Assembly (NCBI RefSeq): GCF_018449475.1
Contig: NZ_JAHCQH010000017.1
Location: 124,001-188,000, forward strand
Source: Ancylobacter radicis
Lineage (GTDB): Bacteria > Pseudomonadota > Alphaproteobacteria > Rhizobiales > Xanthobacteraceae
Reading direction: 5' to 3'
DNA: 64,000 nt
The notes under the pieces were generated by a model. The model was not told the DNA's origin. It made no database searches and saw nothing but the letters and a program-made list of their open reading frames with translations. This document shows positions 42,115 through 52,413 of the stretch, one piece after another. Positions within the stretch are counted from its first letter, which is position 1, and each line of letters begins with the position of its first letter. The position numbers and the translations under genes were made by a program.

Positions 42115-44591
42115 AGGTCGGCACACCCAAGGCCGGCCAGGCGGAAATGGTGGTCTCGCGGCATAAGGGTCGCTTGAGCACCTCCGCTTGTTGGCTGTTC
42201 GTCACGGTGATCTGTAGCTCGCTGGGCGTCGTTGCCTCGGCGCCGGATGCGTTTGCGCAGGCGCCGACCAACACCAACTCCGCGGCGCGCGAAATGCTGG
42301 CCGAACGCCAGCCGACCGATCCCAATGCCAAGATGCTCGTGACCGCCGATGAGCTGGTCTACGACTACAATCGCAATGAGGTCATCGCCGACGGCAACGT
42401 CCAGATCTATTACGACGGGGCGGTGCTGGAAGCGAAGCGGGTCGTCTATGACCGCACCGCCAGCCGCCTGCGCGCGGAAGGTGGCGTTCGGCTGAAGGAC
42501 AAGGACGGCAAGGTCATCTCGGCCGAGAGCCTCGACCTGTCCCAGCAGTTCACCGACGGCTTCGTGACCTCGCTGCGCATCGATACGCCGGACAATATGC
42601 ATTTCGCCGCCGCGCGCGCCGACCGCTCGGGCGGCGACACGACGGTGCTGACCAGTGGCGCCTACACGCCCTGCGAACCGTGCAAGACCGATCCGACCAA
42701 GCCGCCCATGTGGCAGATCAAGGCGGCGCGGATCATCCATAAGGAAAAGGAACAGACGATCTATTTCGAGAGCGCCCGGCTCGAATTCCTGGGCGTTCCG
42801 ATCGCGTGGGTGCCCTATATGTCGGCGCCCGATCCGACCGTGAAGCGCAAGTCCGGCTTCCTGATCCCCAGCTTCATCAACACGAGCGAGATCGGCTACG
42901 GCGTCACCATCCCGTATTTCTGGAACATCGCGCCCAATCTGGACGTGACGTTCTCGCCGATGTTCCTCACCAAGCAGGGCGTCCTGTTCGACGGCACCTT
43001 CCGGCATCGGCTGGAGACCGGCATCTACAGCATCCGCGCCGCCGGCATCGAGCAGGAGGACAAGGACGCGTTCCTTGGCCAGCCCGGCTATCGCGACCAG
43101 CGCGGCATGATCGAGACGCACGGCCGGTTCAACCTCAACCAGCAATGGTACTGGGGCTGGGATGGCTGGCTGACCTCCGACAAGACGTTCATGGAGGATT
43201 ACGACCTCATCAGCGACGCGAAGAAGGAAGTCACGTCGCAGCTCTACCTGGTCGGCCAGGGTGATCGCAGCTATTTCGATGCGCGGATCCAGTACTTTAC
43301 GGGCCTGACGTCCTATGACGTCCAAGACCAGCAGCCAGTCGTCCACCCGGTGATCGACTACAGCAAGACGCTGGACCAGTCGTTCTTCGGCGGCGAGTTC
43401 AGCTACGACTTCAACATGATCAGCCTGACGCGAGACCAGATCGACATTCGCGCCACCTCCTCGGAATATGCCGTCCAGAACGTCACCGAGGGTCCGGGCA
43501 ATGAGTGCGACCTGTCCTCGATGAGTGCCGATCCGGCGGTGCAGCGGCAGAACTGTCTGATGCGCGGCATGGCCGGCAGCTATACCCGCGTGTCCGGCAT
43601 AGCGAACTGGCGCCGTACCTTCATCGACAATGCCGGCCAGTCCTGGACGCCGTTCCTGAACGTCCAGCTCGACGCCGCGCAGGTCGATCCCGAGACGGTG
43701 GACTATCCGTGGCTGTCGTCGAACAGCGAGTCGCTGGTGCGCGCCATGCCGGCGATCGGCCTCGAATATCGCTATCCGTTCATCGCGGTGCAGAGCTGGG
43801 GTACCCAGACCATTGAGCCGATCGCTCAGGTCATCGTCCGCCCGGACGAGACCGACATTGGCGACTTCCCCAACGAAGACGCCCAGAGCCTGATCTTCGA
43901 CGACACCAACCTGTTCGAGATCAACAAATATTCCGGCTATGACCGGGTCGAGGGCGGCACCCGCGCCAATGTCGGCATCCAGTACACCGCCAACATCCGC
44001 GGCGCCGGGCAGGTGAACGCGCTGTTCGGCCAGTCCTACCAATTGGCCGGCCAGAACTCCTATGCCTATTACGACATGGCCAATACCGGTGCCGATTCCG
44101 GTCTTGAGGACGATGTCTCCGACTATGTCGCCCGGCTGTACTACGCGCCGAACAAGAATTTCGCCCTCATCAACCGCTTCCGTTTCGACAATGACGACTG
44201 GTCGGTCGAGCGTTACGAGTTCGAAGGCCGCGCCACCATCAACAAGCTGACGCTCTCGGCGACCTATGGCCTGTATGCCGCCCAGCCGGAGCTCGGCTAT
44301 TATGAGGAGCGTCAGGGCGTGCTCGGCGCGGGCCAATACAAGATCAATGAGAATTGGAGCGTCCTAGCGGCCTCGCGCTTTAACCTGCACGAGAACGAGA
44401 TCGACTACTCGCTGTTCGGCGTGTCCTATGCGGATGACTGCTTCGGCCTGACGCTGTCCTACAAGTCGGACTACACCGAGAGCGGCAATCGCGAGCGGGT
44501 CGACACGGTGCTGCTGACCATCAGCCTGCGCACCCTCGGTGCGGCCGGGTTCTCGTCGCAGGTCGGCTCCACCATGAGTTCGGATGAATGA
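42111..44591 (+). CDS. lptD: LPS assembly protein LptD
   Basis: 826 residues. A signal segment (about 25-50, ending A-F-A) precedes the OstA/LptA-like jellyroll (about 70-230: ADELVYDYNRNEVIADGNVQIYY in pieces), then a 26-strand-type barrel. It inserts LPS into the outer leaflet. Cysteines occur in C-E-P-C-K, N-E-C-D, Q-N-C-L and D-D-C-F, so disulphides are possible, though not at the E. coli positions. The ATG at 42111 overlaps the lptG stop. The barrel is rich in aromatic residues. Confidence 0.95.
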   Translation: MKVGTPKAGQAEMVVSRHKGRLSTSACWLFVTVICSSLGVVASAPDAFAQAPTNTNSAAREMLAERQPTDPNAKMLVTADELVYDYNRNEVIADGNVQIYYDGAVLEAKRVVYDRTASRLRAEGGVRLKDKDGKVISAESLDLSQQFTDGFVTSLRIDTPDNMHFAAARADRSGGDTTVLTSGAYTPCEPCKTDPTKPPMWQIKAARIIHKEKEQTIYFESARLEFLGVPIAWVPYMSAPDPTVKRKSGFLIPSFINTSEIGYGVTIPYFWNIAPNLDVTFSPMFLTKQGVLFDGTFRHRLETGIYSIRAAGIEQEDKDAFLGQPGYRDQRGMIETHGRFNLNQQWYWGWDGWLTSDKTFMEDYDLISDAKKEVTSQLYLVGQGDRSYFDARIQYFTGLTSYDVQDQQPVVHPVIDYSKTLDQSFFGGEFSYDFNMISLTRDQIDIRATSSEYAVQNVTEGPGNECDLSSMSADPAVQRQNCLMRGMAGSYTRVSGIANWRRTFIDNAGQSWTPFLNVQLDAAQVDPETVDYPWLSSNSESLVRAMPAIGLEYRYPFIAVQSWGTQTIEPIAQVIVRPDETDIGDFPNEDAQSLIFDDTNLFEINKYSGYDRVEGGTRANVGIQYTANIRGAGQVNALFGQSYQLAGQNSYAYYDMANTGADSGLEDDVSDYVARLYYAPNKNFALINRFRFDNDDWSVERYEFEGRATINKLTLSATYGLYAAQPELGYYEERQGVLGAGQYKINENWSVLAASRFNLHENEIDYSLFGVSYADDCFGLTLSYKSDYTESGNRERVDTVLLTISLRTLGAAGFSSQVGSTMSSDE

Positions 44592-44741
44592 TCCGGCGCG
44601 CCCCGGGCGCAGCACTGTGATCAAGCCGTCGTATTGACGCCACAACCGCTCGTCAGAAGAAGCTGATGGCTTCCCCTGAGAGACGAGCGTGCCATGGGGT
44701 TCCGGTGGGGTTCCAATGGATTTCCTGGCGGCCAGAGGAGA

Positions 44742-45743
44742 ATGAGGCGGGACATGACGACGCGGAGCCGGCACGGCACTCTTGAGTGCGCTCGCCACAA
44801 TGGTCGCAGCGCGACGACGCGCCTGCTCGCGCCCCTGCTCCTTTCGGTCGGCCTTTGCGTCATGGCGGCGCCGCTGGTGTCCAGTCCGGCGGCCGCTCAG
44901 CAGGTCCTCGTCCTCGTGCAGGGACAGCCCATCACCAGCTTCGACGTGGCGCAGCGCATCAAGCTTGCCCAGCTCACCGAGCGTCGTTCGCTCAGCCAGA
45001 AGCAGGCGCTCGACGACCTCGTCAACGAGAAGCTGAAGATTGCCACGGCCCAGCGTTACGGCATCACCGCCGACACGGACGAGGTGAACAAGCTGTTCGC
45101 CTCTATGGCGAGCCGCGGCGGACGCACCCCGGACCAGCTTACGCAGGCGCTCGGCACGTCGGGCCTCAGCGCCGCGACGCTGAAGGAAAAGATGCGCGCC
45201 GACTATGTCTGGAACAACTATGTGCGCGGCCGCTATTCCTCCGTCACCACGATCCGCGATTCCGACGTTTTCGCCGCCCTTGAGACCAAGGGCGAGGATC
45301 TGACCAAGGCCCAACGCACCACCGAATACACGGTGCGGCAGATCGTGCTCGTGGTCTCGCGTACCGCGCCGGATGCCAGCCGCGCCCAGCGCATGGCGGA
45401 AGCCAACGCGCTGCGCAAGCGGTTCACCGATTGCGAGAGTGGCGTCACCGATGCCCGCTCGTTGAAGGAAACGGTGGTGCGCGACCCCGTCATCCGCACC
45501 TCGGCCGACATGAGCGCGCCGCTGCGCAAGATCATGGACGAGATTCCGGTCGGCCAGACCACGGCACCGGAAGTCACCCGCGCCGGCATCGAAATGGTCG
45601 CGATCTGCTCGCGCCGCGAAATCATTGGTGAAAGCGCGCAGAAGCGCGAAGTGAAGCAGGAACTTCAGACCAAGCAGTTCGATGCGCTTTCCAAGCGACT
45701 GCTGGACGAGGCCCGCAAATCGGCCATGATCCAGTACCGCTGA
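44742..45743 (+). CDS. SurA-like periplasmic chaperone
   Basis: 333 residues. Signal peptide after a basic stretch (hydrophobic about 25-48, cut near A-A-A), then a SurA N-terminal domain (V-L-V-L-V-Q-G-Q-P-I-T-S-F-D-V-A-Q-R, L-V-N-E-K-L-K). A possibly degenerate parvulin-type region follows (about 190-290). Folding of outer-membrane proteins is the likely role, supported by its place between lptD and pdxA, the same neighbourhood surA has elsewhere. AGAGGAG precedes the ATG at 44742. It ends 4 bp before pdxA. Confidence 0.85.
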   Translation: MRRDMTTRSRHGTLECARHNGRSATTRLLAPLLLSVGLCVMAAPLVSSPAAAQQVLVLVQGQPITSFDVAQRIKLAQLTERRSLSQKQALDDLVNEKLKIATAQRYGITADTDEVNKLFASMASRGGRTPDQLTQALGTSGLSAATLKEKMRADYVWNNYVRGRYSSVTTIRDSDVFAALETKGEDLTKAQRTTEYTVRQIVLVVSRTAPDASRAQRMAEANALRKRFTDCESGVTDARSLKETVVRDPVIRTSADMSAPLRKIMDEIPVGQTTAPEVTRAGIEMVAICSRREIIGESAQKREVKQELQTKQFDALSKRLLDEARKSAMIQYR

Positions 45744-45747
45744 CCCC

Positions 45748-46845
45748 ATGCCCGAACGACCCGAGTCCGAACCATCTGACTCTGAACGATCCGCGACTGC
45801 GCCCTCCGTCCCGGCTCTCGCCCTGACGCTGGGCGAGCCGGCCGGCATCGGACCGGACATCGCCTTGCGTGCCTGGGAACACCGGGCGGAACTCGGCCTG
45901 CCCGCCTTCTTCGTCACCGGCGACCCGGCCTGTCTGCGCGCACGCGCGGCGCGGCTCGGCGTGGCCGTAACCATCCGCGAGTGCGCCCCAGAAGACGCCG
46001 CCCGGCTGTTTCCCGACGTGCTGCCCGTAGTGCCGGCCGGCCCGGTCGTGACCGCCCAGCCCGGCGCGCCGGATGCGACCAGCGGCCCGGCCGCGAAAGC
46101 GGCGATCAACGCCGCCGTGCGGCTGGTGCAGGCGGGGCGGGCAAGTGCCGTCGTCACCAACCCCATCGCCAAATCGGTGCTCTATGCCGCCGGCTTCAGC
46201 TTTCCCGGCCATACCGAGTATCTGGCCTTTCTGGCCAGCGAGCCGGCGCCGCGGCCGGTGATGATGATATGGTCGCCGGAACTCGCGGTCATCCCCGCCA
46301 CCATCCATATCCCGATCGCCGAGGTGGCAAGCCGTCTGACCCGCCAATTGCTGGTCGAGACCGCCCGCATCGCCGCCCGCGACCTTCAGCATCGCTTCGG
46401 CATCGCCCGTCCCCGCCTCGCCTTTTGCGGGCTGAACCCGCATGCGGGGGAGGAAGGCACGATCGGCCGCGAGGATGAGGACGTCACCCGTCCCGCCATC
46501 GAGGCGCTCAGGGCCGAGGGAATCGATGCACGTGGCCCCTTCCCGGCGGACACGCTGTTCCATGCCAAGGCGCGCGTGGCCTATGACGTGGTGATCGGCG
46601 CCTATCATGATCAGGTTCTGGCGCCGGTGAAGACGCTCGCTTTCGACCGGGCGGTGAATGTCACGCTCGGCCTGCCCTTCGTCCGCACCTCGCCCGATCA
46701 CGGCACCGCCTTCGACATCGCCGGCACCGGCAAGGCCGATCCGTCGAGCCTGATCGAGGCGCTGCGCCTCGCCCGCCGCCTCGCCGATGTCGACCGCGCC
46801 GGGGCGTTAGCACCTTTGCCCGCTCTGGCCGGAGAACCCGCATGA
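45748..46845 (+). CDS. pdxA: 4-hydroxythreonine-4-phosphate dehydrogenase
   Basis: 365 residues. It acts in the DXP-dependent route to pyridoxal phosphate. Family residues: [13 protein letters not shown] near residue 30, metal-binding His in [34 protein letters not shown] with His, and [16 protein letters not shown]. The first ~20 residues are a Ser/Pro/Glu-rich extension. The stop overlaps the rsmA start (ATGA). PdxA and RsmA adjacent is the same order as in E. coli. Confidence 0.95.
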   Translation: MPERPESEPSDSERSATAPSVPALALTLGEPAGIGPDIALRAWEHRAELGLPAFFVTGDPACLRARAARLGVAVTIRECAPEDAARLFPDVLPVVPAGPVVTAQPGAPDATSGPAAKAAINAAVRLVQAGRASAVVTNPIAKSVLYAAGFSFPGHTEYLAFLASEPAPRPVMMIWSPELAVIPATIHIPIAEVASRLTRQLLVETARIAARDLQHRFGIARPRLAFCGLNPHAGEEGTIGREDEDVTRPAIEALRAEGIDARGPFPADTLFHAKARVAYDVVIGAYHDQVLAPVKTLAFDRAVNVTLGLPFVRTSPDHGTAFDIAGTGKADPSSLIEALRLARRLADVDRAGALAPLPALAGEPA

Positions 46846-47726
46846 GCGGCATCGACGATCTGCCCCCGCTGCGCGACGTCATCCGCGAGCATGGCCTCTC
46901 GGCGCTGAAGTCGCTCGGCCAGAACTTCCTGCTCGACCTCAACCTCACCTCGAAGATCGCCCGCACTGCCGGTCGGCTGGAGGGCGTGACGGTGGTGGAA
47001 ATCGGCCCCGGACCGGGCGGGCTGACCCGTGCCATTCTGGCGCTGGGGCCCGACAAGGTCATCGCCATCGAGCGCGACTCGCGCTGCATCGCCGCGCTCA
47101 CCGAGGTCGCCGCGCATTATCCGGGCCGGCTGGAGGTGGTGGAGGGCGACGCGCTCCAGACCGACTATTCCGCTCTGGCACCCGCCGGCGGGCGCGCCGT
47201 CATCATCGCCAACCTGCCCTATAATATCGCGACGCCGCTGCTGATCGGCTGGCTCTCCACCGATCCTTGGCCGCCCTGGTATGAGAGCCTGACGCTGATG
47301 TTCCAGCGCGAGGTGGCCGAGCGCATCGTTGCCGCGCCGGGCACCAATCATTATGGGCGCCTCGCCATCCTCACCGGCTGGCGGGCCACCGCGCGCATCG
47401 CCTTCGACGTGCCGGCCTCGGCCTTTGTGCCGGCGCCCAAGGTGACGTCCTCGGTGGTGCATATCGTCCCGCGCCCGGCCCCCCTGCCCTGTTCGCTCAA
47501 GGCGCTGGAGCGGGTGACGGAAGCGGCCTTCGGCCAGCGCCGCAAGATGCTGCGCCAGAGCCTGAAAAGCCTCGGCGTCGACACCGCCGCCCTGCTCGAC
47601 GCGTCCGGCATCGAACCGACCGAGCGCGCCGAGCAAGTGCCGGTGGAGGGCTTCGTGACCCTCGCCAATAATTGGGTCACCCTGCGGGCGGGAACGTCTC
47701 AGTCCGTCAGCGACGCCAGTTCCTGA
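46842..47726 (+). CDS. rsmA: 16S rRNA dimethyladenosine transferase
   Basis: 294 residues, the KsgA enzyme that dimethylates two adjacent adenines near the 3' end of 16S rRNA. Seen: [12 protein letters not shown] (about 22-33), SAM motif [16 protein letters not shown], the catalytic [11 protein letters not shown] and [12 protein letters not shown]. Starts in overlap with pdxA. Its last 28 bp overlap the end of gmk on the opposite strand, an antisense tail-to-tail overlap. Confidence 0.96.
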   Translation: MSGIDDLPPLRDVIREHGLSALKSLGQNFLLDLNLTSKIARTAGRLEGVTVVEIGPGPGGLTRAILALGPDKVIAIERDSRCIAALTEVAAHYPGRLEVVEGDALQTDYSALAPAGGRAVIIANLPYNIATPLLIGWLSTDPWPPWYESLTLMFQREVAERIVAAPGTNHYGRLAILTGWRATARIAFDVPASAFVPAPKVTSSVVHIVPRPAPLPCSLKALERVTEAAFGQRRKMLRQSLKSLGVDTAALLDASGIEPTERAEQVPVEGFVTLANNWVTLRAGTSQSVSDASS

Positions 47727-48361
47727 TCCAGCCGCTCGACGATCGGCGGCAGGCCGAGCTGGCGCTCGCGGCGCAGGCGTTCGGCGGCGAGAATGGCCTG
47801 GAGGCTGTTGAACGTCGTGTTCAGATCCTCATTCACCAGCACATAGTCATATTCGCGCCAGTGGGCGATCTCGGTGCGGGCGTTCTTCAGCCGCTTCTCG
47901 ATGACGCCGGAGGCATCCTCGGCCCGGCGCTCCAGCCGCGTCTTCAGCTCATGTGCCGAGGGCGGCAGGATGAACACGCCGACAATGTCGGTGCGCATCT
48001 TCTCGTAGAGCTGGAGCGTGCCCTGATAGTCGATGTCGAACAGCACGTCCTTGCCGGCGGTCAGGGCGTTCTCCACCGGCTCGCGCGGCGTGCCGTAGAA
48101 ATTGCCGTGCACCTCCGCCGATTCCAGCAGGTCGCCGGCATCGCGCAGCTTCTCGAAACGCTCGCGCTTGATGAAATGGTAGTGGATGCCCTCGACCTCG
48201 CTCGGCCGGCGCTCGCGCGTCGTCACCGAGACGGAGAGATGCATCTCGGGATGCTCTTTCAATAGAAGCTGCGCCAGCGTCGATTTACCGGCCCCCGATG
48301 GCGAGGACAGAACCAGCATCAGCCCGCGACGCGCGACCGAAATAACGGATGGATTGGTCAT
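47699..48361 (-). CDS. gmk: Guanylate kinase
   Basis: 220 residues. It makes GDP from GMP. P-loop [14 protein letters not shown] (about 18-31), GMP-binding S-V-S-V-T-T-R, G-x-[14 protein letters not shown] and D-I-D-Y-Q-G. It converges with rsmA, overlapping by 28 bp at the 3' ends, and starts 7 bp after the yicC stop, so it is cotranscribed with yicC. Confidence 0.96.
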   Translation of the reverse strand: MTNPSVISVARRGLMLVLSSPSGAGKSTLAQLLLKEHPEMHLSVSVTTRERRPSEVEGIHYHFIKRERFEKLRDAGDLLESAEVHGNFYGTPREPVENALTAGKDVLFDIDYQGTLQLYEKMRTDIVGVFILPPSAHELKTRLERRAEDASGVIEKRLKNARTEIAHWREYDYVLVNEDLNTTFNSLQAILAAERLRRERQLGLPPIVERLDQELASLTD

Positions 48362-48368
48362 GCGCGCC

Positions 48369-49256
48369 TCACTCGATGTTCTGGACCTGCTCGCGGAACT
48401 GCTCGACCAGCCCCTTGAGTTCGAGGCCGATGGCGGTCAGCGAGACGTCGTTCGCCTTGGAACAGAGCGTATTGGTCTCGCGGTTGAATTCCTGGGCCAG
48501 AAAGTCGAGCTTGCGCCCGACCGCCCCGCCCTCGCCCAGCATGGCGCGGGCGGCGGCGACATGGGCGACCAGCCGGTCGAGTTCCTCGCGCACATCCACC
48601 TTGGCGGCCAGCATCAACGCTTCCTGATGCAGGCGGTCGGGATCGAAATTCGCCCCGGTGTCCAGAAGCGTGCGGATCTGCTCGGCGAGTTTGGCGCGGA
48701 TCGCTTCGGGCTGGCGGGTGGGGTTGGCCTCGGCGGCGGCGGTCAGCTGCTCGATGCCGTCGAGCCGCTCATGGAGCACGCCCGCCAGCGCCGCGCCTTC
48801 CTTGGTCCGCATGGCAGCGAGATCGGCGATCGCCTGCTCGAAGCCCGCCGTCACCGCCTGCTCGGCCTCGCGGCGCTGGGCCTCGCTGTCTTCCGCCTCG
48901 GTCACGTCGAGCACGCCCTTGAGGGAGAGCAGGCTCTCAAGCCGCACCGCCGGCGCGTCGAGTTCGGCCGCGACCTTGGCGACGGCTGCCGCCACCGCGC
49001 GCAGCACCGGCTCGTTGACGCGCACGCTGACCGCCGAATCGGCCCGCGTCATCGCGAGCGTCGCATTGACATTGCCGCGCGCCAGCGTGCGTGAGGCGAT
49101 TTGCTTCAGGGGAACCTCAAGCCCGTCCCAGCCGGCGGGCAGGCGCAGGCGCAGGTCAAGGCCCTTGCCGTTCACCGACTTCACTTCCCAGGTCCAGTGC
49201 CATGCGCCGGCCTGTCCCTGGGTGCGGGCAAAGCCCGTCATGCTGACCAGCGCCAT
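48369..49256 (-). CDS. yicC: YicC family endoribonuclease-type stress protein
   Basis: 295 residues. N-terminal YicC domain starting [11 protein letters not shown] (typical) and the DUF1732 C-terminal half ([26 protein letters not shown], near 250-290). YicC relatives are reported to affect RNA decay. GGGGAG lies upstream of the ATG at 49256; the frame extends further back but inside mltG and is not family-like. Coupled with gmk. Confidence 0.94.
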   Translation of the reverse strand: MALVSMTGFARTQGQAGAWHWTWEVKSVNGKGLDLRLRLPAGWDGLEVPLKQIASRTLARGNVNATLAMTRADSAVSVRVNEPVLRAVAAAVAKVAAELDAPAVRLESLLSLKGVLDVTEAEDSEAQRREAEQAVTAGFEQAIADLAAMRTKEGAALAGVLHERLDGIEQLTAAAEANPTRQPEAIRAKLAEQIRTLLDTGANFDPDRLHQEALMLAAKVDVREELDRLVAHVAAARAMLGEGGAVGRKLDFLAQEFNRETNTLCSKANDVSLTAIGLELKGLVEQFREQVQNIE

Positions 49257-49326
49257 ACTGTCTCCCCTGCCGCGCATCATCGCGGCGCGCGGACCATAAC
49301 GATGGTGTCCCGGCGCCTCAAGGCGG

Positions 49327-50490
49327 CTAGTTGATGTCCGGGGTTGCGCCGGTGTTGCCCTGGGTCCCGGCCGGCTGGCTGGAGGGGTCGATCTTGCGGT
49401 CGCGCTCGATCTGCCGCCAGCGCGCGACATTGCGGTTGTGCTGGTCCAGCGTCTCGGCGAAGGCGTGGCCGCCCGAACCATCCGCCACGAAATACAGCGC
49501 CTTCGACTTGGCGGGATTGGCCGTCGCCTCCAGCGAGGCCCGGCCGGGATTGCCGATCGGGCCCGGCGGCAGGCCGGGAATGGTGTAGGTATTGAACGGC
49601 GTCGGCGTGGTGATGTCGGTCCGCGTGATCGGCCGGTCCAGCCGCCCCTTGCCGCGCACCAGCCCGTAGATGATCGTCGGGTCGGATTGCAGCCGCATCT
49701 TCTTGTTGAGCCGGTTGACGAACACGGCGGCGACCTCCGGCCGCTCCTGCGCCACGCCGGTCTCCTTCTCGACGATCGAGGCAAGGATGACCAGTTCCTC
49801 AGGCGATTTCAGCGGCAAAGCGGGATCGCGCTTTTGCCAGATTTCCTTGAGCAGCGTGTCCTGCGTGCGGGCCATGCGGCGCAGCACGTCCTCGCGCGAG
49901 GTGCCGCGTGTCACCTTGTAGGTGTCCGGCAGCAGGCTGCCCTCGCGGGGCACCTGGCGGATGGCGCCGGACAGTTCCTCCATCTCCAGCAGGCGCTGCA
50001 CGATCTGGTCGCTGGTCAGCCCCTCGGGAATGGTGACGTTGTATTCTATGACCTTGCCGGAAACGATGGTGTCGAGCACCTGCCGGATCGAAGCCTGCCC
50101 GGCGAATTCATACTCGCCCGCCTTCAGCTTGCCGGACGAGCGCGTGCCGACCGCCGCGCCGACGAACACCCATTTGTCGGTGATGATCCCGCGCTTCACC
50201 AGCAGGTCGGCAATGTCCATCAGGCCCGATTCGCCGGGAATGATGATCGCCGTGTCCTGCGGCAGCGGGCCGGGCGCGTCGTAGCGTTTCAGGCCGACCC
50301 AGAGCGCGCCGCCGCCCAGCAGGATCACCATCAGCAGAAGGGTGAAGACCGCGCTTCCCGCCACCACCAGCGGATGCCCCGCACGCTTGGAGGCGCGGCG
50401 GGTACGTAGCGGTTTGGCGGCCGGCGCGGGAGCAGTGCCCGGCGTCTCGGCAGGAGCGGGCGTCGGCTCGGGAGGTGTCTGATCGGTCAT
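49327..50490 (-). CDS. mltG: Endolytic murein transglycosylase MltG
   Basis: 387 residues. A Pro/Ala-rich cytoplasmic head, one membrane helix (about 40-62), a LysM-like part, and the YceG domain with the catalytic Glu in ILASIVEKETGV (about 235-246) and A-A-V-F-V-N-R-L. It cuts glycan strands during elongation. Start at 50490 (M-T-D-Q-T-P-P-E-P). It follows fabF, as in many alphaproteobacteria. Confidence 0.94.
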   Translation of the reverse strand: MTDQTPPEPTPAPAETPGTAPAPAAKPLRTRRASKRAGHPLVVAGSAVFTLLLMVILLGGGALWVGLKRYDAPGPLPQDTAIIIPGESGLMDIADLLVKRGIITDKWVFVGAAVGTRSSGKLKAGEYEFAGQASIRQVLDTIVSGKVIEYNVTIPEGLTSDQIVQRLLEMEELSGAIRQVPREGSLLPDTYKVTRGTSREDVLRRMARTQDTLLKEIWQKRDPALPLKSPEELVILASIVEKETGVAQERPEVAAVFVNRLNKKMRLQSDPTIIYGLVRGKGRLDRPITRTDITTPTPFNTYTIPGLPPGPIGNPGRASLEATANPAKSKALYFVADGSGGHAFAETLDQHNRNVARWRQIERDRKIDPSSQPAGTQGNTGATPDIN

Positions 50491-50616
50491 CGGTTGCCTC
50501 GCCTGGCGTCCGCAGGCAGCGCAACGCACAGGCAGACTACCCTCAAATATGGCGAAAGCGGGAACCCGGAGTGGGGCAAAGCCTGGCTTTTCCCCTACGC
50601 CCGGCCCGCTTTGCCG

Positions 50617-51879
50617 CTAGTGCGCGTAACGCTTGAAGACCAGCGACGCGTTGGTACCGCCAAAGCCGAAGGAGTTCGACAGCGCGTAATCAATGGTGCG
50701 GGCACGCGGGGTATGCGGCACCAGATCAATCGGCGAATCGATCGACGGGTTGTCGAGATTGATGGTCGCCGGGGCGATCTGGTCGCGGATGGCGAGCAGC
50801 GAGAAGATCGCTTCCACCGCACCCGCCGCACCGAGCAGATGGCCGATGGACGACTTGGTGGACGACATCGACACCTTGGCCGCGGAATTGCCGAGCAGGC
50901 GCTTCACCGCGCCGAGCTCAATCTCGTCCGCCATGGTCGAGGTGCCGTGGGCGTTGATGTAGTCGAGGTCACCCGCCGTGATGCCGGCGCGCTTCAGCGC
51001 CGCCTGCATGCAGCGGAAAGCACCATCGCCATCCTCCGACGGGGCGGTAATATGATAGGCGTCGCCGGACATGCCGTAACCGACGACCTCTCCATAGATC
51101 TTGGCGCCGCGCGCCAGCGCGTGGTCGAGCGCCTCGACCACGACCACGCCCGCGCCCTCGCCCATGACGAAACCGTCGCGGTCCTTGTCATAGGGACGCG
51201 AGGCCTTGGTCGGCGTGTCGTTATAGCTGGTCGACAGTGCCCGGCAGGCGGCGAAGCCGGCGAGCGCCAGACGGTTGACCGGCGATTCGGTGCCGCCCGC
51301 GACCATCACATCCGCATCGCCGAAGGCGACGAGACGGGCGGCGTCGCCAATGGCGTGCGCGCCGGTCGAGCAGGCGGTGACGACCGCGTGATTCGGCCCC
51401 TTGAGGCCGTGCGCGATCGAGACATAGCCACCCGCCAGATTGATCAGGCGGCCGGGAATGAAGAAGGGGGACACGCGGCGCGGGCCACGTTCCTGCAACA
51501 GCAGGCTGGTCTCGGCGATGCCCTGAAGGCCGCCGATGCCGGAGCCGATGAGCACGCCCGAGGCGCACTGGTCCTCATAGGAGGTCGGATGCCATCCGGC
51601 ATCGTCCAGCGCCTGCTTGGCGGCGGCCATCGCATAGACGATGAACTCGTCGACCTTGCGCTGTTCCTTCGGCTCCATCCACTGGTCGGGATTATAGGTG
51701 CCGTCGGAGCCATCGCCGCGCGGGATCTGACAGGCGATCTTGGCCGCCAGGTCGGACACATCGAAATTCTCGACGCGACCGGCGCCACTTTCGCCGGCCA
51801 GCAGCCGTCTCCACGTGGTTTCCACGCCGCAACCGAGCGGCGTCACCATGCCGAGGCCGGTAACGACGACACGCCTCAT
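50617..51879 (-). CDS. fabF: 3-oxoacyl-ACP synthase II
   Basis: 420 residues. It elongates acyl-ACP with malonyl-ACP. The Cys-His-His triad is present: Cys 170 in VTACSTGAHA, His in INAHGTSTMAD and His in KSSIGHLLGAAG. It ends with N-A-S-L-V-F-K-R-Y. The gap to acpP is 69 bp and contains a hairpin; mltG is 126 bp downstream. Confidence 0.97.
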   Translation of the reverse strand: MRRVVVTGLGMVTPLGCGVETTWRRLLAGESGAGRVENFDVSDLAAKIACQIPRGDGSDGTYNPDQWMEPKEQRKVDEFIVYAMAAAKQALDDAGWHPTSYEDQCASGVLIGSGIGGLQGIAETSLLLQERGPRRVSPFFIPGRLINLAGGYVSIAHGLKGPNHAVVTACSTGAHAIGDAARLVAFGDADVMVAGGTESPVNRLALAGFAACRALSTSYNDTPTKASRPYDKDRDGFVMGEGAGVVVVEALDHALARGAKIYGEVVGYGMSGDAYHITAPSEDGDGAFRCMQAALKRAGITAGDLDYINAHGTSTMADEIELGAVKRLLGNSAAKVSMSSTKSSIGHLLGAAGAVEAIFSLLAIRDQIAPATINLDNPSIDSPIDLVPHTPRARTIDYALSNSFGFGGTNASLVFKRYAH

Positions 51880-51908
51880 CCGATGTCTCCGGGGAACGTT
51901 AGATAGGA

Positions 51909-51937
51909 AACGCTGCGACGGACGAACCGCCGCAGCG
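51909..51937 (-). terminator. Hairpin between acpP and fabF
   Basis: ACGCTGCG (51909-51916) pairs with CGCAGCGT (51930-51937), followed on the minus strand by TTCC. A weak terminator that would let acpP be made in excess over fabF. Confidence 0.45.
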
Positions 51938-51948
51938 TCGAACGGGCC

Positions 51949-52185
51949 TCAGGCCGCGTTCTTTTCCAGGAACTTGATGGCGTCGCCGACGGTCAGGATC
52001 GTCTCGGCGGCGTCGTCGGGAATCTCGCAGTTGAAGGCCTCTTCAAAGGCCATGACCAGCTCGACCGTATCGAGGCTGTCCGCGCCGAGATCGTCGATGA
52101 AGCTGGCATTCTCGGTAACCTTCTCGGGCTCGACACCCAGATGCTCGGCTACAATCTTCTTCACGCGCTCGGCAATATCGCTCAT
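51949..52185 (-). CDS. acpP: Acyl carrier protein
   Basis: 78 residues. The phosphopantetheine serine is Ser 37 in L-G-A-D-S-L-D. Very acidic, four-helix, typical length. It carries the growing acyl chain for fabD, fabG and fabF encoded around it. A 228-bp gap precedes it, suggesting its own promoter besides readthrough from fabG. Confidence 0.98.
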   Translation of the reverse strand: MSDIAERVKKIVAEHLGVEPEKVTENASFIDDLGADSLDTVELVMAFEEAFNCEIPDDAAETILTVGDAIKFLEKNAA

Positions 52186-52413
52186 CGGTTCACCCTCGTC
52201 CGTATCCGGAGGTTGCTACGTTGTTCCAATTGGCCCCCGCGTGGGCACGCGGTTTTGGCGGCCTGTTTTCTGCCCCGATTACAGGAAATGCCCGGACGGC
52301 CCCGCTGTTTCTCGCGGCGTCCACCCCTGTGAGCCGAGGCGGTCGTTAGCACACTTCATTCGGCAAAACCAGCGCCCTAGGGGGCGCGGGACCGCCGGTC
52401 TCGGCGCGCGTCG

